Source: Corynebacterium sp. HMSC078H07
Lineage (GTDB): Bacteria > Actinomycetota > Actinomycetes > Mycobacteriales > Mycobacteriaceae
Reading direction: 5' to 3'
Length of the DNA: 55,392 bases
NCBI RefSeq assembly: GCF_001812805.1
Contig: NZ_KV810511.1
Coordinates: 1 to 55,392 of the forward strand
Under the pieces are notes generated by a model. That model had not been told where the DNA came from. It saw nothing but the letters and a program-made list of their open reading frames with translations, and made no database searches. Position numbers and translations under genes: made by a program. Below, piece by piece: positions 25,301 through 32,017 of this stretch (position 1 is the stretch's first letter; each line of letters opens with the position of its first letter).

Positions 25301-25549
25301 TTTCGACGGCGCAACAACGAGAATGCCGGAGGCATCAGCACCGCTAGTGAGCTGTTCTAAGACAACATCGATAAGCAGGCTCGACACCCCTGAACCTGCA
25401 GTGCCCAGAACGCGCCACGTGCCTTCCTTCGGCAGCGGCACGTACCAGGAGCGCTGAGTGGCGCTCCGAGTTCGGGGAACTAGGCGGACGTCGGGCGAGG
25501 GAGGAAGGATAACGCCGGCGCGGGCGGTGGACTGGCTGCTGTATTTCAC
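22385..25549 (-). CDS. adnA: AdnA subunit of the AdnAB helicase-nuclease
   Basis: A 1054-residue partner of AdnB with a vestigial motor. The P-loop at about 49-57 reads GTAGSGVSS with no Lys, and motif II reads VVDDAQLLD instead of DExQ. The C-terminus is an active-looking nuclease: SRVEALMACPLNAVLGKL supplies one Cys, YAVVDLKTGSQAATK the Asp/Lys catalytic pair, and CDRCPIRSICP three more Cys. This is the AddB-type four-Cys iron-sulfur frame. In mycobacteria the AdnA motor is known to be dispensable for ATP use, consistent with what is seen. It is the first gene of the operon with adnB, the channel, nudC and uvrD2, and follows the TIGR02569 gene by 3 nt. Confidence 0.94.
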   Translation of the reverse strand: MKYSSQSTARAGVILPPSPDVRLVPRTRSATQRSWYVPLPKEGTWRVLGTAGSGVSSLLIDVVLEQLTSGADASGILVVAPSKESGSLLRRELAEHLDDYAAQASMVRSVHSLAFALLRRGSEEELRLITGAEQDAVIRELLAGHAADGRGSWPAEMRPALEYVGFARQLRDLLLRAIERGLGPNDLEELGSRYQRPMWSAAGDFLREYERTQALAGSHSYSAAELVSQVLLRPELLQDHPWHTIVVDDAQLLDPTSGQLISELATTARLTVIGGDPDQAVFAFRGANSEFLTSWEAENELHLEVPHRKPSPACVSVVDSRGTLRDVLANTVRRRHLEDGVSWRDIAVIVRSAGDIGPARRNLLAAGVPVHINPTDVVLAEQRLVKAVLLALRALETDLDPVELEDLITGPVGGADPVTLRRLIRGLRRWKPEQRGMDTLRELLEGDVPDFDNLLTEREEAILARIRGVLSAGREALRAGAAVEEILWEVWQATGLDTRLQAAALRGGAAGSQADRDLDAMMALFDAAGDYAERRPSASLESFILHITEQELPTGVRDRRSALPDAVEILTAHGAVGREWDTVIVAGVQEGAWPSVGETGSLFGQEDLIDLLDRDITPGTPVSHVSGRLAEERRLFHVATTRHRHRLLVVAVDSPESDEVEEPSRFIEEFLSAGGVDVPGAQARRETSQRWARQALPRELGLDLPETGLVTLRGGADIDEELDPLEVSVLSVSSFVAQLRRCATEPESGEAERSQAVRQLARLAEAGVPGAHPDQWWAARSVASEQPLTGSNSLSPSRVEALMACPLNAVLGKLAEEETTNINLVRGNLAHAFLEALGRGVEPGTAKKLVVEAFATMLDGPLWRRDAELADFERLIDRTHSWSLSTTLEPVGVEVPVSVDISPEVTIRGYIDRLMKEGDEYAVVDLKTGSQAATKEAARDNTQLLTYQLALAHGELVTEDSADEEHVKEIRTGEGVPRATSRLVYPRTTTASVTERVQTAKPPEELEEFAAQLPALVAELRGPGLTARENDGCDRCPIRSICPVMNEGGLVTNA

Positions 25550-25552
25550 GCC

Positions 25553-26326
25553 TTATAGTCTGTCAGATGCGGCGGACACGAGGGACTCTTCCACCTTTTC
25601 AATGTTCGAACGAACGGTTGATTTGGAGTTCGGGTGCAGCACGTTCACATATCGCCTGTAGGCCACCGCACGCAGCAGGAGCTGGTGTACACCAGGAATC
25701 GACTCAAAACGAGTACAGATGTCTGCATCAACGGCATCCGCAATCAATCCGTCCACCATCGCTATTGCCGCAGACCAGCCCTGTGGGCGCGGTGCCGCGG
25801 AAGGGACGATATCGGTTAGTGCTGGCGGATTCGCCCCAGAAAAAATCGTGGTGCCCAGCACGTCCATGTGCGCAGTTACCAGGGGAAGCTCGGAAAGCTC
25901 CTCATCGGAATATGCCTCGCCCGTCTCCTCCCACGCGGCACGTTCGGCGCGGGCAAAGATATCGTCACGCTGGCCCAGGCTCGGCAGCGGCATAGTGGCG
26001 AGAGCGCTATCCAACCGCAGCGCTACCTGCACCGCTTCATCAATACGCCCACGCACCTGCCCAGGCACGAACTGCGTAGCCTTCCAGCCGGCGGCAGTGT
26101 AGCGCCCATCAGTGGTCAGAACAGGACGAGCGATTCGTACCCCTGGGACGCTGAGCTTGTCACGCACTTTGGCAGACCAGCCGGACCATTCGCGGGCCTC
26201 AGCAAAGACAACATCCCCAACGAGGATGCCATTATCCCAGGCAGACCCCATCAACCCGCCCGTCACACAGCGGGGTCGGGTTTCAGCGTTAAAGGTGGCT
26301 AGAACGGGTTCGGGAGGCAGCGGCAT
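25553..26326 (-). CDS. TIGR02569 family protein (Rv3205c type)
   Basis: A 257-residue soluble protein with no signal or membrane segment. It matches the actinobacterial family of Rv3205c by its place upstream of adnA and by segments such as RPRCVTGGLMGSAWDNGILV, YTAAGWKATQFVPGQVRGR and AIAMVDGLIADAVDADIC. The order of blocks (a lysine-free N-lobe, a helical middle and a conserved Asp near ADAVDAD) could suggest a distant phosphotransferase-like fold, but I cannot show this. It precedes adnA by only 3 nt, so it is probably co-transcribed with the repair operon. Function unknown. Confidence 0.75.
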   Translation of the reverse strand: MPLPPEPVLATFNAETRPRCVTGGLMGSAWDNGILVGDVVFAEAREWSGWSAKVRDKLSVPGVRIARPVLTTDGRYTAAGWKATQFVPGQVRGRIDEAVQVALRLDSALATMPLPSLGQRDDIFARAERAAWEETGEAYSDEELSELPLVTAHMDVLGTTIFSGANPPALTDIVPSAAPRPQGWSAAIAMVDGLIADAVDADICTRFESIPGVHQLLLRAVAYRRYVNVLHPNSKSTVRSNIEKVEESLVSAASDRL

Positions 26327-26353
26327 GAGTACGTCTTCGTCTTTCTCGTCGGG

Positions 26354-27310
26354 CTATTCCGGCTTAGCGTGATCGTGGTCGGCTGAGATGGGATACGGCC
26401 ACGGGTTGGGCTCACACGTCACATCCTCGTCCGGATAAACCTCTTCCGAATCCTTGGCATAAAGCTCAGCATTGTTCAGGCTCAGTGTTTGCTGCATCAT
26501 GACCGGTGCAAGTTTGCCATCGCCACCGCACGGCTGGTGGGAGGCATAGCCGATAGCGTGGCCGAACTCGTGATTGATGAGGTACTGGCGGTAGTTTCCT
26601 AAATCGCCTTCAAAGGGAACTGCACCGCGTACCCAGCGCGATTCATTGAGATACACCGCTGATTCGCCCGTAATTGTCGTGTGGCAGGAAGTCTCTGATT
26701 GTAACTGCGCGCCGCACAGTTTTGCGGTCGTGCCTAGCGACGTAAGGCGGATATGAGTATCTGGGTTGTCATCGGCTTTCACGTGGATGAACTCGTAGTT
26801 CCCAGCGCCGGTCCACCCGCGGGGGTCGGCCAGGGTGGCGTCGACAAGCGCGACAACAGCACTGTCGCCCCCATAAGTGGAAGTATCCACGCCATCTTCA
26901 ATCTCGACTGAGAACCGGATGGTTTGTGTTCCGCCCTTGCCCGCATGCATCGTCGACGGGCCGGCGTCACGGTAGGTTTCCTCGCCCTGCTCAGTGAAGG
27001 TCCCGCCTGCGGGAAGCTCATCCTTAGCTGCTTCAACGGCGCTGGCGTTTGCCGGGTCGGGCCCCTTCCGTGCGGATGTAGTGGCAGCAACACTACTCGT
27101 TGCCTGCTCCTCCCCTGCCGTCGGTTCAGGCGACTCTGCTGACGGCGAGCGGAGCACATCAACGAGAACCCAGACCGTGATGACAACCATGACGGGGATT
27201 GCCACGACCCGCCACCAGCCGTAGTCGCGTGCAAAACGCGTCAGCGCTGAGGTGTGCGGGGAATGCTGCTGCGGGCGCTGATCACTGTGCGCGGGATTGT
27301 CCATGGCCAT
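26354..27310 (-). CDS. DUF3152 zinc-metallopeptidase-like membrane-anchored protein
   Basis: A 318-residue protein with a short cytoplasmic tail, one membrane helix (about 35-53; WWRVVAIPVMVVITVWVLV) and an Ala/Ser/Glu-rich tether. The outside domain contains INHEFGHAIGYASHQPC. That is HExxHxxxxxH, the metzincin-like zinc signature of DUF3152 (Rv3207c). Four Cys residues in the domain (CGAQLQSETSCHT and two later) are likely disulfides. A surface metalloprotease is likely but unproven. The start could also be the second ATG (27304). It lies 27 nt upstream of the TIGR02569 gene on the same strand. Confidence 0.88.
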   Translation of the reverse strand: MAMDNPAHSDQRPQQHSPHTSALTRFARDYGWWRVVAIPVMVVITVWVLVDVLRSPSAESPEPTAGEEQATSSVAATTSARKGPDPANASAVEAAKDELPAGGTFTEQGEETYRDAGPSTMHAGKGGTQTIRFSVEIEDGVDTSTYGGDSAVVALVDATLADPRGWTGAGNYEFIHVKADDNPDTHIRLTSLGTTAKLCGAQLQSETSCHTTITGESAVYLNESRWVRGAVPFEGDLGNYRQYLINHEFGHAIGYASHQPCGGDGKLAPVMMQQTLSLNNAELYAKDSEEVYPDEDVTCEPNPWPYPISADHDHAKPE

Positions 27311-27342
27311 TTAGGCTACCCGCTGGCGAAGCTCGTGCGTAC

Positions 27343-27564
27343 TTAACCCGCGAATCCCACGGTATGGGCGCGGGCAGTGCCGATTTCGACGTAGACGACG
27401 CGGTCCGTCCGCACAATGAACTTACGCCCCTTAGCGTCTTCCAGTTCGAGAGTGGAGTTGTCCGCCAAAGCACCATTGATCGTCTTAGTCAGCTCTTCCT
27501 GGTCACCTTCAGCGTGAATAACCAGCTCGCGGGCGGTATCGGCGAATCCAAACTTGATGTCCAT
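27343..27564 (-). CDS. DUF3107 small protein (Rv3208A/TB9.4 type)
   Basis: A 73-residue cytoplasmic protein, MDIKFGFADTARELVIHAEG with the C-terminus RTDRVVYVEIGTARAHTVGF. It matches the short actinobacterial DUF3107 proteins always found near rhlE. I chose the ATG at 27564, which has GGAG 10 nt upstream; an ATG three codons earlier (27573) is too close to that site. Function unknown. It reads away from the DEAD-box helicase gene; the 114-nt gap between the two should hold both promoters. Confidence 0.88.
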   Translation of the reverse strand: MDIKFGFADTARELVIHAEGDQEELTKTINGALADNSTLELEDAKGRKFIVRTDRVVYVEIGTARAHTVGFAG

Positions 27565-27678
27565 GCTGTGCATGCTCCTTCGATAATTCTTCAACGTCCT
27601 GCCGAAGAGGCGCGTTTTAGCACCCGTGCTCCGGCGCTCTAATGGCCCCACTATAGCTACGTCCTCTACTATCAAGGT

Positions 27679-29070
27679 GTGCATTCCCCGAAATCCTCGA
27701 ACGCTTCCCGCGATCAGCGCGGGAATAACAGTGAATCGCCCACCTTTGCCGCACTTGGCGTCGCCGCAGAAATCTGCGATGCTTTGGCCGCGCGTGGAAT
27801 CACGCACACTTTTGCCATCCAAGAACTGACTCTTCCCATCGCGCTCAGCGGCCAGGATCTCATTGGCCAAGCCCGCACCGGTATGGGCAAGACCTATGGC
27901 TTTGGCGTCCCACTGCTGGATCGGGTCTTTGATGATGCCGATATCCCAGAACTCGATGGCACTCCCCGAGCGCTGGTTATCGCTCCGACGCGCGAGTTGG
28001 CTATCCAAGTTAGTGGTGACCTCGAGGTAGCCGCAGCTAACTTGCCGCTCAACGTCATCACGCTGTGCGGCGGCCGGCCGTACGAGGAACAGATTAAACG
28101 GATTAAGGCCGGCGCCGATGTGGTCGTCGGCACGCCTGGGCGCCTTCTCGATTTGTGCCAGAAGAAGCACCTGTCTTTTGACAAGGTCAGTGTCCTCGTC
28201 CTCGATGAAGCAGATGAAATGCTGGACTTGGGCTTTTTGCCGGATATCGAAAAGATCCTCACGCTCCTGCACGGAAACCCGCACCAAACCATGCTCTTCT
28301 CCGCCACGATGCCGGGTCCCATCGTCACGCTGGCGCGTACCTTCCTCACCAAACCGGTCCATATTCGCGCCGAATCCGGAGACGATCAGCAGACCCACTC
28401 TTCTACCCGCAAGATCACCTTCCAGGCTCACCGCATGGATAAAGTTGCGGTGTTGAGCCGCATCCTGCAGGCAGAAGAACGCGGACGGACCATTATCTTT
28501 ACCCGCACCAAACGTGCGGCCGCTTCCGTAGCAGATGAGCTGGCGCAGCGCGGTTTCAGCGTCGGCGCGGTCCATGGCGATATGGATCAGTCTGCGCGCG
28601 AGCGCTCCCTTACTGCTTTCCGCGAGGGCTCCGTGGACATCCTAGTGGCTACCGACGTCGCCGCGCGCGGTATCGACGTCGATGACGTCACGCACGTTAT
28701 CAACCACCAGGTTCCTGATGATCCCATGACGTTCGTGCACCGCATCGGCCGCACTGGTCGTGCGGGACATACTGGAACTGCTGTCACCCTCGTGGGCTAC
28801 GATGAGCTGAGCAAATGGCAGATCATCAACGATGAGCTCGATTTGGACCAGCCGGAACCGCCCCAGTGGTTTAGCACCTCGCCGGAGCTTGCCGCCGCCC
28901 TCGATATTCCCGAAGGCGTTGAGGAATCCGTCGGACCACCCACCAAGGTGCTGGGCGCACCGCGCCGGTCCAGCTCGAATCGTCGCACTGCCGCTGATTC
29001 CGCACGCGCATCCCGCCGCACCCGTACCCGCACTCGAACCCGCACGACCCGCCAAGGAGGACGCCGATGA
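27679..29070 (+). CDS. DEAD-box RNA helicase (RhlE type)
   Basis: A 463-residue ATP-dependent RNA helicase. Motifs: ARTGMGKT (I), PTRELAIQV (Ia), TPGRLLD (Ib), VLDEADEMLDLGF (II, DEAD), LFSATMP (III), IIFTRTKR (IV), VATDVAARGIDVDDV (V) and HRIGRTGRAG (VI). The C-terminus after about residue 425 is an Arg-rich tail, (RT)n and RQGGRR, which probably binds RNA. The GTG at 27679 is the likely start; an N-terminal Q-motif begins with SPTFAALGV. It overlaps the next gene by 4 nt (ATGA), so the two are translationally coupled. It is the counterpart of Rv3211. Confidence 0.93.
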   Translation: MHSPKSSNASRDQRGNNSESPTFAALGVAAEICDALAARGITHTFAIQELTLPIALSGQDLIGQARTGMGKTYGFGVPLLDRVFDDADIPELDGTPRALVIAPTRELAIQVSGDLEVAAANLPLNVITLCGGRPYEEQIKRIKAGADVVVGTPGRLLDLCQKKHLSFDKVSVLVLDEADEMLDLGFLPDIEKILTLLHGNPHQTMLFSATMPGPIVTLARTFLTKPVHIRAESGDDQQTHSSTRKITFQAHRMDKVAVLSRILQAEERGRTIIFTRTKRAAASVADELAQRGFSVGAVHGDMDQSARERSLTAFREGSVDILVATDVAARGIDVDDVTHVINHQVPDDPMTFVHRIGRTGRAGHTGTAVTLVGYDELSKWQIINDELDLDQPEPPQWFSTSPELAAALDIPEGVEESVGPPTKVLGAPRRSSSNRRTAADSARASRRTRTRTRTRTTRQGGRR

Positions 29071-30386
29071 GCTCGGAGGCACAGGAGAACAGCTCCGCGC
29101 AGCCGCAGAAGAAGGCCTCGAAGGCTTCGAAGGCTTCAAAGCCTTCACAGAAAGCCCCGATTCTGCGTTCCTCTAAGGCGGATTGGCAGGCCGTGGGTGT
29201 CATCAGCGCGGTGTGCGCCATCGCCATTGGTGGCGCGTTTGTCACCGCCCCGATTCACAAAGCGGAGCTCACCCCAGCCGTCGAATCGGCTGTCGATACT
29301 GACCCGGAAACTCTCTCTTCCATACCTTCTACCCTGACCCAGTCCTTCTCATTGCCCAATACCTTGGTGCCAGGTCAGACGCGGGCAGTGTCGTCGAAGG
29401 GGCTCGTGGTGACACACGAGGGCGATACCCTCACCGCCACTAATGCCGCAGGTGACACGGTATGGACGTACGAGCGCCGTGATGCCGACCTGTGTTCACT
29501 GGGCACAGCGTGGAACAAGATCGTAGCTTCCTATCGGACGGGTGTGGGCTGCGGTGATGTCGTAGCGCTTGATGCTGCTTCGGGCGAGTACTCAGATACA
29601 CGCAGCGCACGCAGCCCTGAGGACGTCGTCCCAATTTCCTCTAATGACCGGATAGGAACTGTCTCTACCGAACGCATCGAACTCTGGCGTTCAGATTTGG
29701 TCCGCACGGTGGAATACGGCGATGTGGACGCCAAGCAGGAGCCCAATATGCAGCCTCACGAAGACTGCGCCATTTCCTCTGCTCTGACGCGTACCGAAAC
29801 ACTCGCCGTTACCGAGTCTTGCCCTGATTCCCCCGCGTCGACCTGGCTGCGCATTCAGGAGGCTACCCCGGAGGACTCGCGTAAGCCGGAAATTACAAAG
29901 GACATTGAGATTAATGATCCGGGCGCACGGCTGGTCGCCTTCGGACAGGAAGCCGCCGCGGTCTACCTGCCCACAGGTTCACCACGCATTGTCTCCTACA
30001 ACTTTAATGGCGAGCAGCTATCCACCACGGACGTCGAACCGTCCCAGGCCATCACGGATTCGGCCTCGCCCTTTGCACCGGCCGTCGCTGATCTCCCTCA
30101 TCACATGACCTGGTTTGATGGTGAGCGCCTTTACCTGTTTACCCCAACTGAGTTGAAGGTAGACCATGTGCTGGATAACGCTGTAGGAACCGGCATTGCG
30201 CTTGATGAACGCCTCCTGGCCCCCACTGAGGAAGGCATCGACGTGGTGAATTGGTCGAGCGGTCAGACCGAGCGCACCATCCCCGTGGACCGCGAAGGTT
30301 ACACCGGCCCCATTTCGCTAACGCTCGCAGGAACAGTGATTATTGAGCAACGCGGCGACACGGCTGTGGCGCTCAAGGCCGACTAG
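29067..30386 (+). CDS. Membrane-anchored beta-propeller-like protein (Rv3212 type)
   Basis: A 439-residue protein. A Lys/Ser-rich cytoplasmic N-terminus with KAS repeats is followed by one membrane helix (about 44-64; VGVISAVCAIAIGGAFV) and an extracytoplasmic domain. The domain has repeated beta strands with PQQ-like Trp motifs (AAGDTVWTYERRDADLC, TLAGTVIIEQRGDTAVALK) and four Cys that may form disulfides. This resembles a beta propeller of the PQQ-binding-like type. It follows the DEAD-box helicase with an ATGA overlap, an arrangement kept in mycobacteria. Its role is unknown. Confidence 0.82.
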   Translation: MSSEAQENSSAQPQKKASKASKASKPSQKAPILRSSKADWQAVGVISAVCAIAIGGAFVTAPIHKAELTPAVESAVDTDPETLSSIPSTLTQSFSLPNTLVPGQTRAVSSKGLVVTHEGDTLTATNAAGDTVWTYERRDADLCSLGTAWNKIVASYRTGVGCGDVVALDAASGEYSDTRSARSPEDVVPISSNDRIGTVSTERIELWRSDLVRTVEYGDVDAKQEPNMQPHEDCAISSALTRTETLAVTESCPDSPASTWLRIQEATPEDSRKPEITKDIEINDPGARLVAFGQEAAAVYLPTGSPRIVSYNFNGEQLSTTDVEPSQAITDSASPFAPAVADLPHHMTWFDGERLYLFTPTELKVDHVLDNAVGTGIALDERLLAPTEEGIDVVNWSSGQTERTIPVDREGYTGPISLTLAGTVIIEQRGDTAVALKAD

Positions 30387-30450
30387 TCATACACCCACTG
30401 CCGCCATACAGCACGGCCGGCACTGACGGGCTTCTACGTAAAACGGATCC

Positions 30451-30951
30451 TTAAAAGTTGCGTTCTGCCCACTGCGCCGTCTCCGGCACCGCCATGAGAA
30501 GGTAGAGCACAACGGCCGCGCTGGCCAGGGTCACAGCACCCAAGACCGGGGATCCGCCGCTAAACATCTGGAACGCCATCGCCGCCAAGATGAACTCAAC
30601 GAGAACAATGGCTCCGCGCCCCCAGCGCCGCCCCTTCACAAAGGCCCGCGAGGCCACGATGACGAAGCCGAAGACGATGAAGAGGAAGATGGCCGTGCCC
30701 AATCCCACGTAGCCAGCTGCGCCCGAATCGGAGACCATCGAGGTATTTTCAGCACCGGTAACTTCGCGGACAATAAGGAAGATGCCAAACATGATGACCG
30801 CGATGGATTGAATCACAGCAATGCCAGCGGACACGACAACCGAGCGCGGCGCGCGTGCAGTCGTGGTCTCCTTCGGCGCTGCCTGCGACTGCGCCTGGGT
30901 GGTCTTTCGGGAGGACGTCGGATTGCCGGTGTTTTTCTTCTTCTTAGTCAC
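30451..30951 (-). CDS. Four-helix membrane protein, unknown
   Basis: A 166-residue protein with a basic Lys/Thr-rich cytoplasmic N-terminus (MTKKKKNTGNPTSSRKTTQ). Four membrane helices follow, at about 38-60, 78-100, 112-130 and 135-155. It matches the architecture of conserved actinobacterial membrane proteins near rhlE/whiB1. I do not recognise a family with a known function. It is read leftwards, convergent with the beta-propeller gene across 64 bases without a clear terminator, and its 5' side faces the long whiB1 leader region. Confidence 0.8.
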   Translation of the reverse strand: MTKKKKNTGNPTSSRKTTQAQSQAAPKETTTARAPRSVVVSAGIAVIQSIAVIMFGIFLIVREVTGAENTSMVSDSGAAGYVGLGTAIFLFIVFGFVIVASRAFVKGRRWGRGAIVLVEFILAAMAFQMFSGGSPVLGAVTLASAAVVLYLLMAVPETAQWAERNF

Positions 30952-31221
30952 GTCTGTTTAGTCTACTTCTGCTGTCTACTTCCTTTTCTTTCCGTGGCAT
31001 TCACCTAACCGGTGGGCCGATAACGGGGGCATATCCTCAGATTTGGATTTGACGCGATCCAGGTCACCACACTCACCTTAGAAAAGTCGATACTGCAGGT
31101 AGAAGACTTTTTGACAGGATTCTTACAGCGCACCGACGGAAGCGTAAGCGCGAAGTGGAGCATCTATTTTAGTGACGTTGGCCACTTTTTGGCGTTTACC
31201 CCTAGCGGACTTGGAGTAAAC

Positions 31222-31305
31222 ATGTCATTATTCTCAGGTAGCAAAAACAACGAGCTGTTAAACCAGTTCGAAACTCGGAGGAAAATCCGAGTAAACAAAA
31301 AGTGA
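31222..31305 (+). CDS. Candidate leader peptide upstream of whiB1
   Basis: An ATG at 31222 with GGAG 5 nt upstream opens 27 codons: MSLFSGSKNNELLNQFETRR, then KIRVNKK, and a TGA stop. The last third overlaps a 6-bp stem. Codon use is AT-rich compared with nearby genes. The peptide resembles nothing I know. It could be a translated leader or an accident in a non-coding leader. Low confidence. Confidence 0.3.
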   Translation: MSLFSGSKNNELLNQFETRRKIRVNKK

Positions 31306-31399
31306 ACCATGGCGGCGGCGACGCTGGCCCGACCTCGAGACAGGGCCCCACTGACCGCAGACCGGTTCACCTTCCCCTCTAACACTCGGGGCAGTTTAC

Positions 31400-31437
31400 T
31401 GCTGTGCATCACTGCTGTGAATCACTTCTGTGAGCTG
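31400..31437 (+). repeat. 13-bp tandem repeats upstream of whiB1
   Basis: TGCTGTGCATCAC, TGCTGTGAATCAC and TTCTGTGAGCTG follow head to tail (31400, 31413, 31426), and CTGCTGTC recurs at 31453-31460. The start codon of whiB1 is about 50 bases downstream of the array. The spacing places them where activators or repressors bind; 13 bp is not a full helical turn. Confidence 0.65.
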
Positions 31438-31485
31438 TTCTTAGTGAGTCCACTGCTGTCAAAATTTTGTTAGGAGATTTCAATC

Positions 31486-31743
31486 ATGGATTGGCGCCAC
31501 GAAGCTGTTTGCCGCGACGAAGACCCAGAGCTGTTCTTCCCGGTCGGTAACTCCGGCCCTGCACTTACCCAAATCGCAAAGGCCAAGCTGGTCTGCAACC
31601 GCTGCCCGGTCGCGTCCTCTTGCCTCAAGTGGGCACTCGAGTCCGGCCAGGATGCCGGCGTCTGGGGCGGCCTGTCTGAGGAGGAGCGCCGCGCTATCAA
31701 GCGTCGCAACCGCAGCCGCAGCCGTGCCCGCGTGTCTGCTTAA
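31486..31743 (+). CDS. whiB1: WhiB-family iron-sulfur regulator WhiB1
   Basis: An 85-residue Wbl protein that carries a [4Fe-4S] cluster, senses NO/redox state and controls transcription with the housekeeping sigma factor. Cluster ligands are C9, C37, C40 and C46 (spacing Cx2Cx5C). The turn GVWGGLSEEER (58-68) and the Arg-rich tail (RRNRSRSRARVS) for DNA binding are present. The length and the MDWRHEAVCRDEDPELFFPV start are typical of WhiB1. A good ribosome site, AGGAG, lies 9 nt upstream. The gene is preceded by a long regulated leader and followed after 80 bases by bL37. Confidence 0.96.
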   Translation: MDWRHEAVCRDEDPELFFPVGNSGPALTQIAKAKLVCNRCPVASSCLKWALESGQDAGVWGGLSEEERRAIKRRNRSRSRARVSA

Positions 31744-31823
31744 CCAGACCCCGATTTCCGCTTCGGCATACCCTGCCGCTACAGTTAAATAAGTTCATTT
31801 ACCCTTAACAGAAGGAGTACGCG

Positions 31824-31898
31824 ATGAGCAAGCGTGGCCGTAAGCGCAAGGATCGCCGTAAGAAGTCCGCTAACCGCGGCAAGCGTCCTAACGCATAA
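31824..31898 (+). CDS. Ribosomal protein bL37 (24 residues)
   Basis: A 24-codon gene, MSKRGRKRKDRRKKSANRGK then RPNA, with GAAGGAG 6 nt before the ATG and a strong terminator 12 nt after the stop. It is almost all Lys/Arg and matches the actinobacteria-specific large-subunit protein bL37, which ends in KRPNA and was found in mycobacterial ribosome structures. It binds within the 23S rRNA. Genes this short are often missed by gene finders. It shares its strand with whiB1. Confidence 0.92.
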   Translation: MSKRGRKRKDRRKKSANRGKRPNA

Positions 31899-31909
31899 CG
31901 TCAGCATTC

Positions 31910-31956
31910 AAGGCCCGTTCCCCACTACCGTGAACACACGGCGGGAACGGGCCTTT
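31910..31956 (+). terminator. Terminator after bL37
   Basis: A perfect 13-bp inverted repeat (arm AAGGCCCGTTCCC, 31910-31922 with 31943-31955) with a 20-nt loop, ending GCCTTTGCT. It terminates the whiB1/bL37 transcripts and may also limit read-through from the rshA side. Confidence 0.85.
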
Positions 31957-32017
31957 GCTGTATCCGTAGAAGGCGACGCATCGAGGCGGAGGCTTATCCT
32001 CTCTTATCCTTCGTCCC

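Larger units (their letters stand above)
30952..31485. promoter_or_regulatory. 534-base region between membrane-protein gene and whiB1
   Basis: No ordinary gene is visible here. It holds the divergent promoters and the long whiB1 leader. Seen in it: a GTTTAC-N16-GTAAAC inverted repeat (31194-31221), a candidate 27-codon ORF (31222-31305) with a hairpin ACTCGG-CCGAGT near its end (31273-31292), and 13-bp tandem repeats (31400-31437). I found no clear GlxR/CRP palindrome (TGTGA-N6-TCACA) although whiB1 is CRP-controlled in M. tuberculosis. Confidence 0.6.

Noticed and set aside
27565..28575. 5' extension of the DUF3107 frame
   Set aside because: The extension runs antisense to the DEAD-box helicase; the short start at 27564 matches the family length and has a ribosome site.
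31381..31440. GlxR/CRP site at whiB1
   Set aside because: TGTGA half-sites occur but only as direct repeats 13 bp apart, not as the TGTGA-N6-TCACA palindrome.
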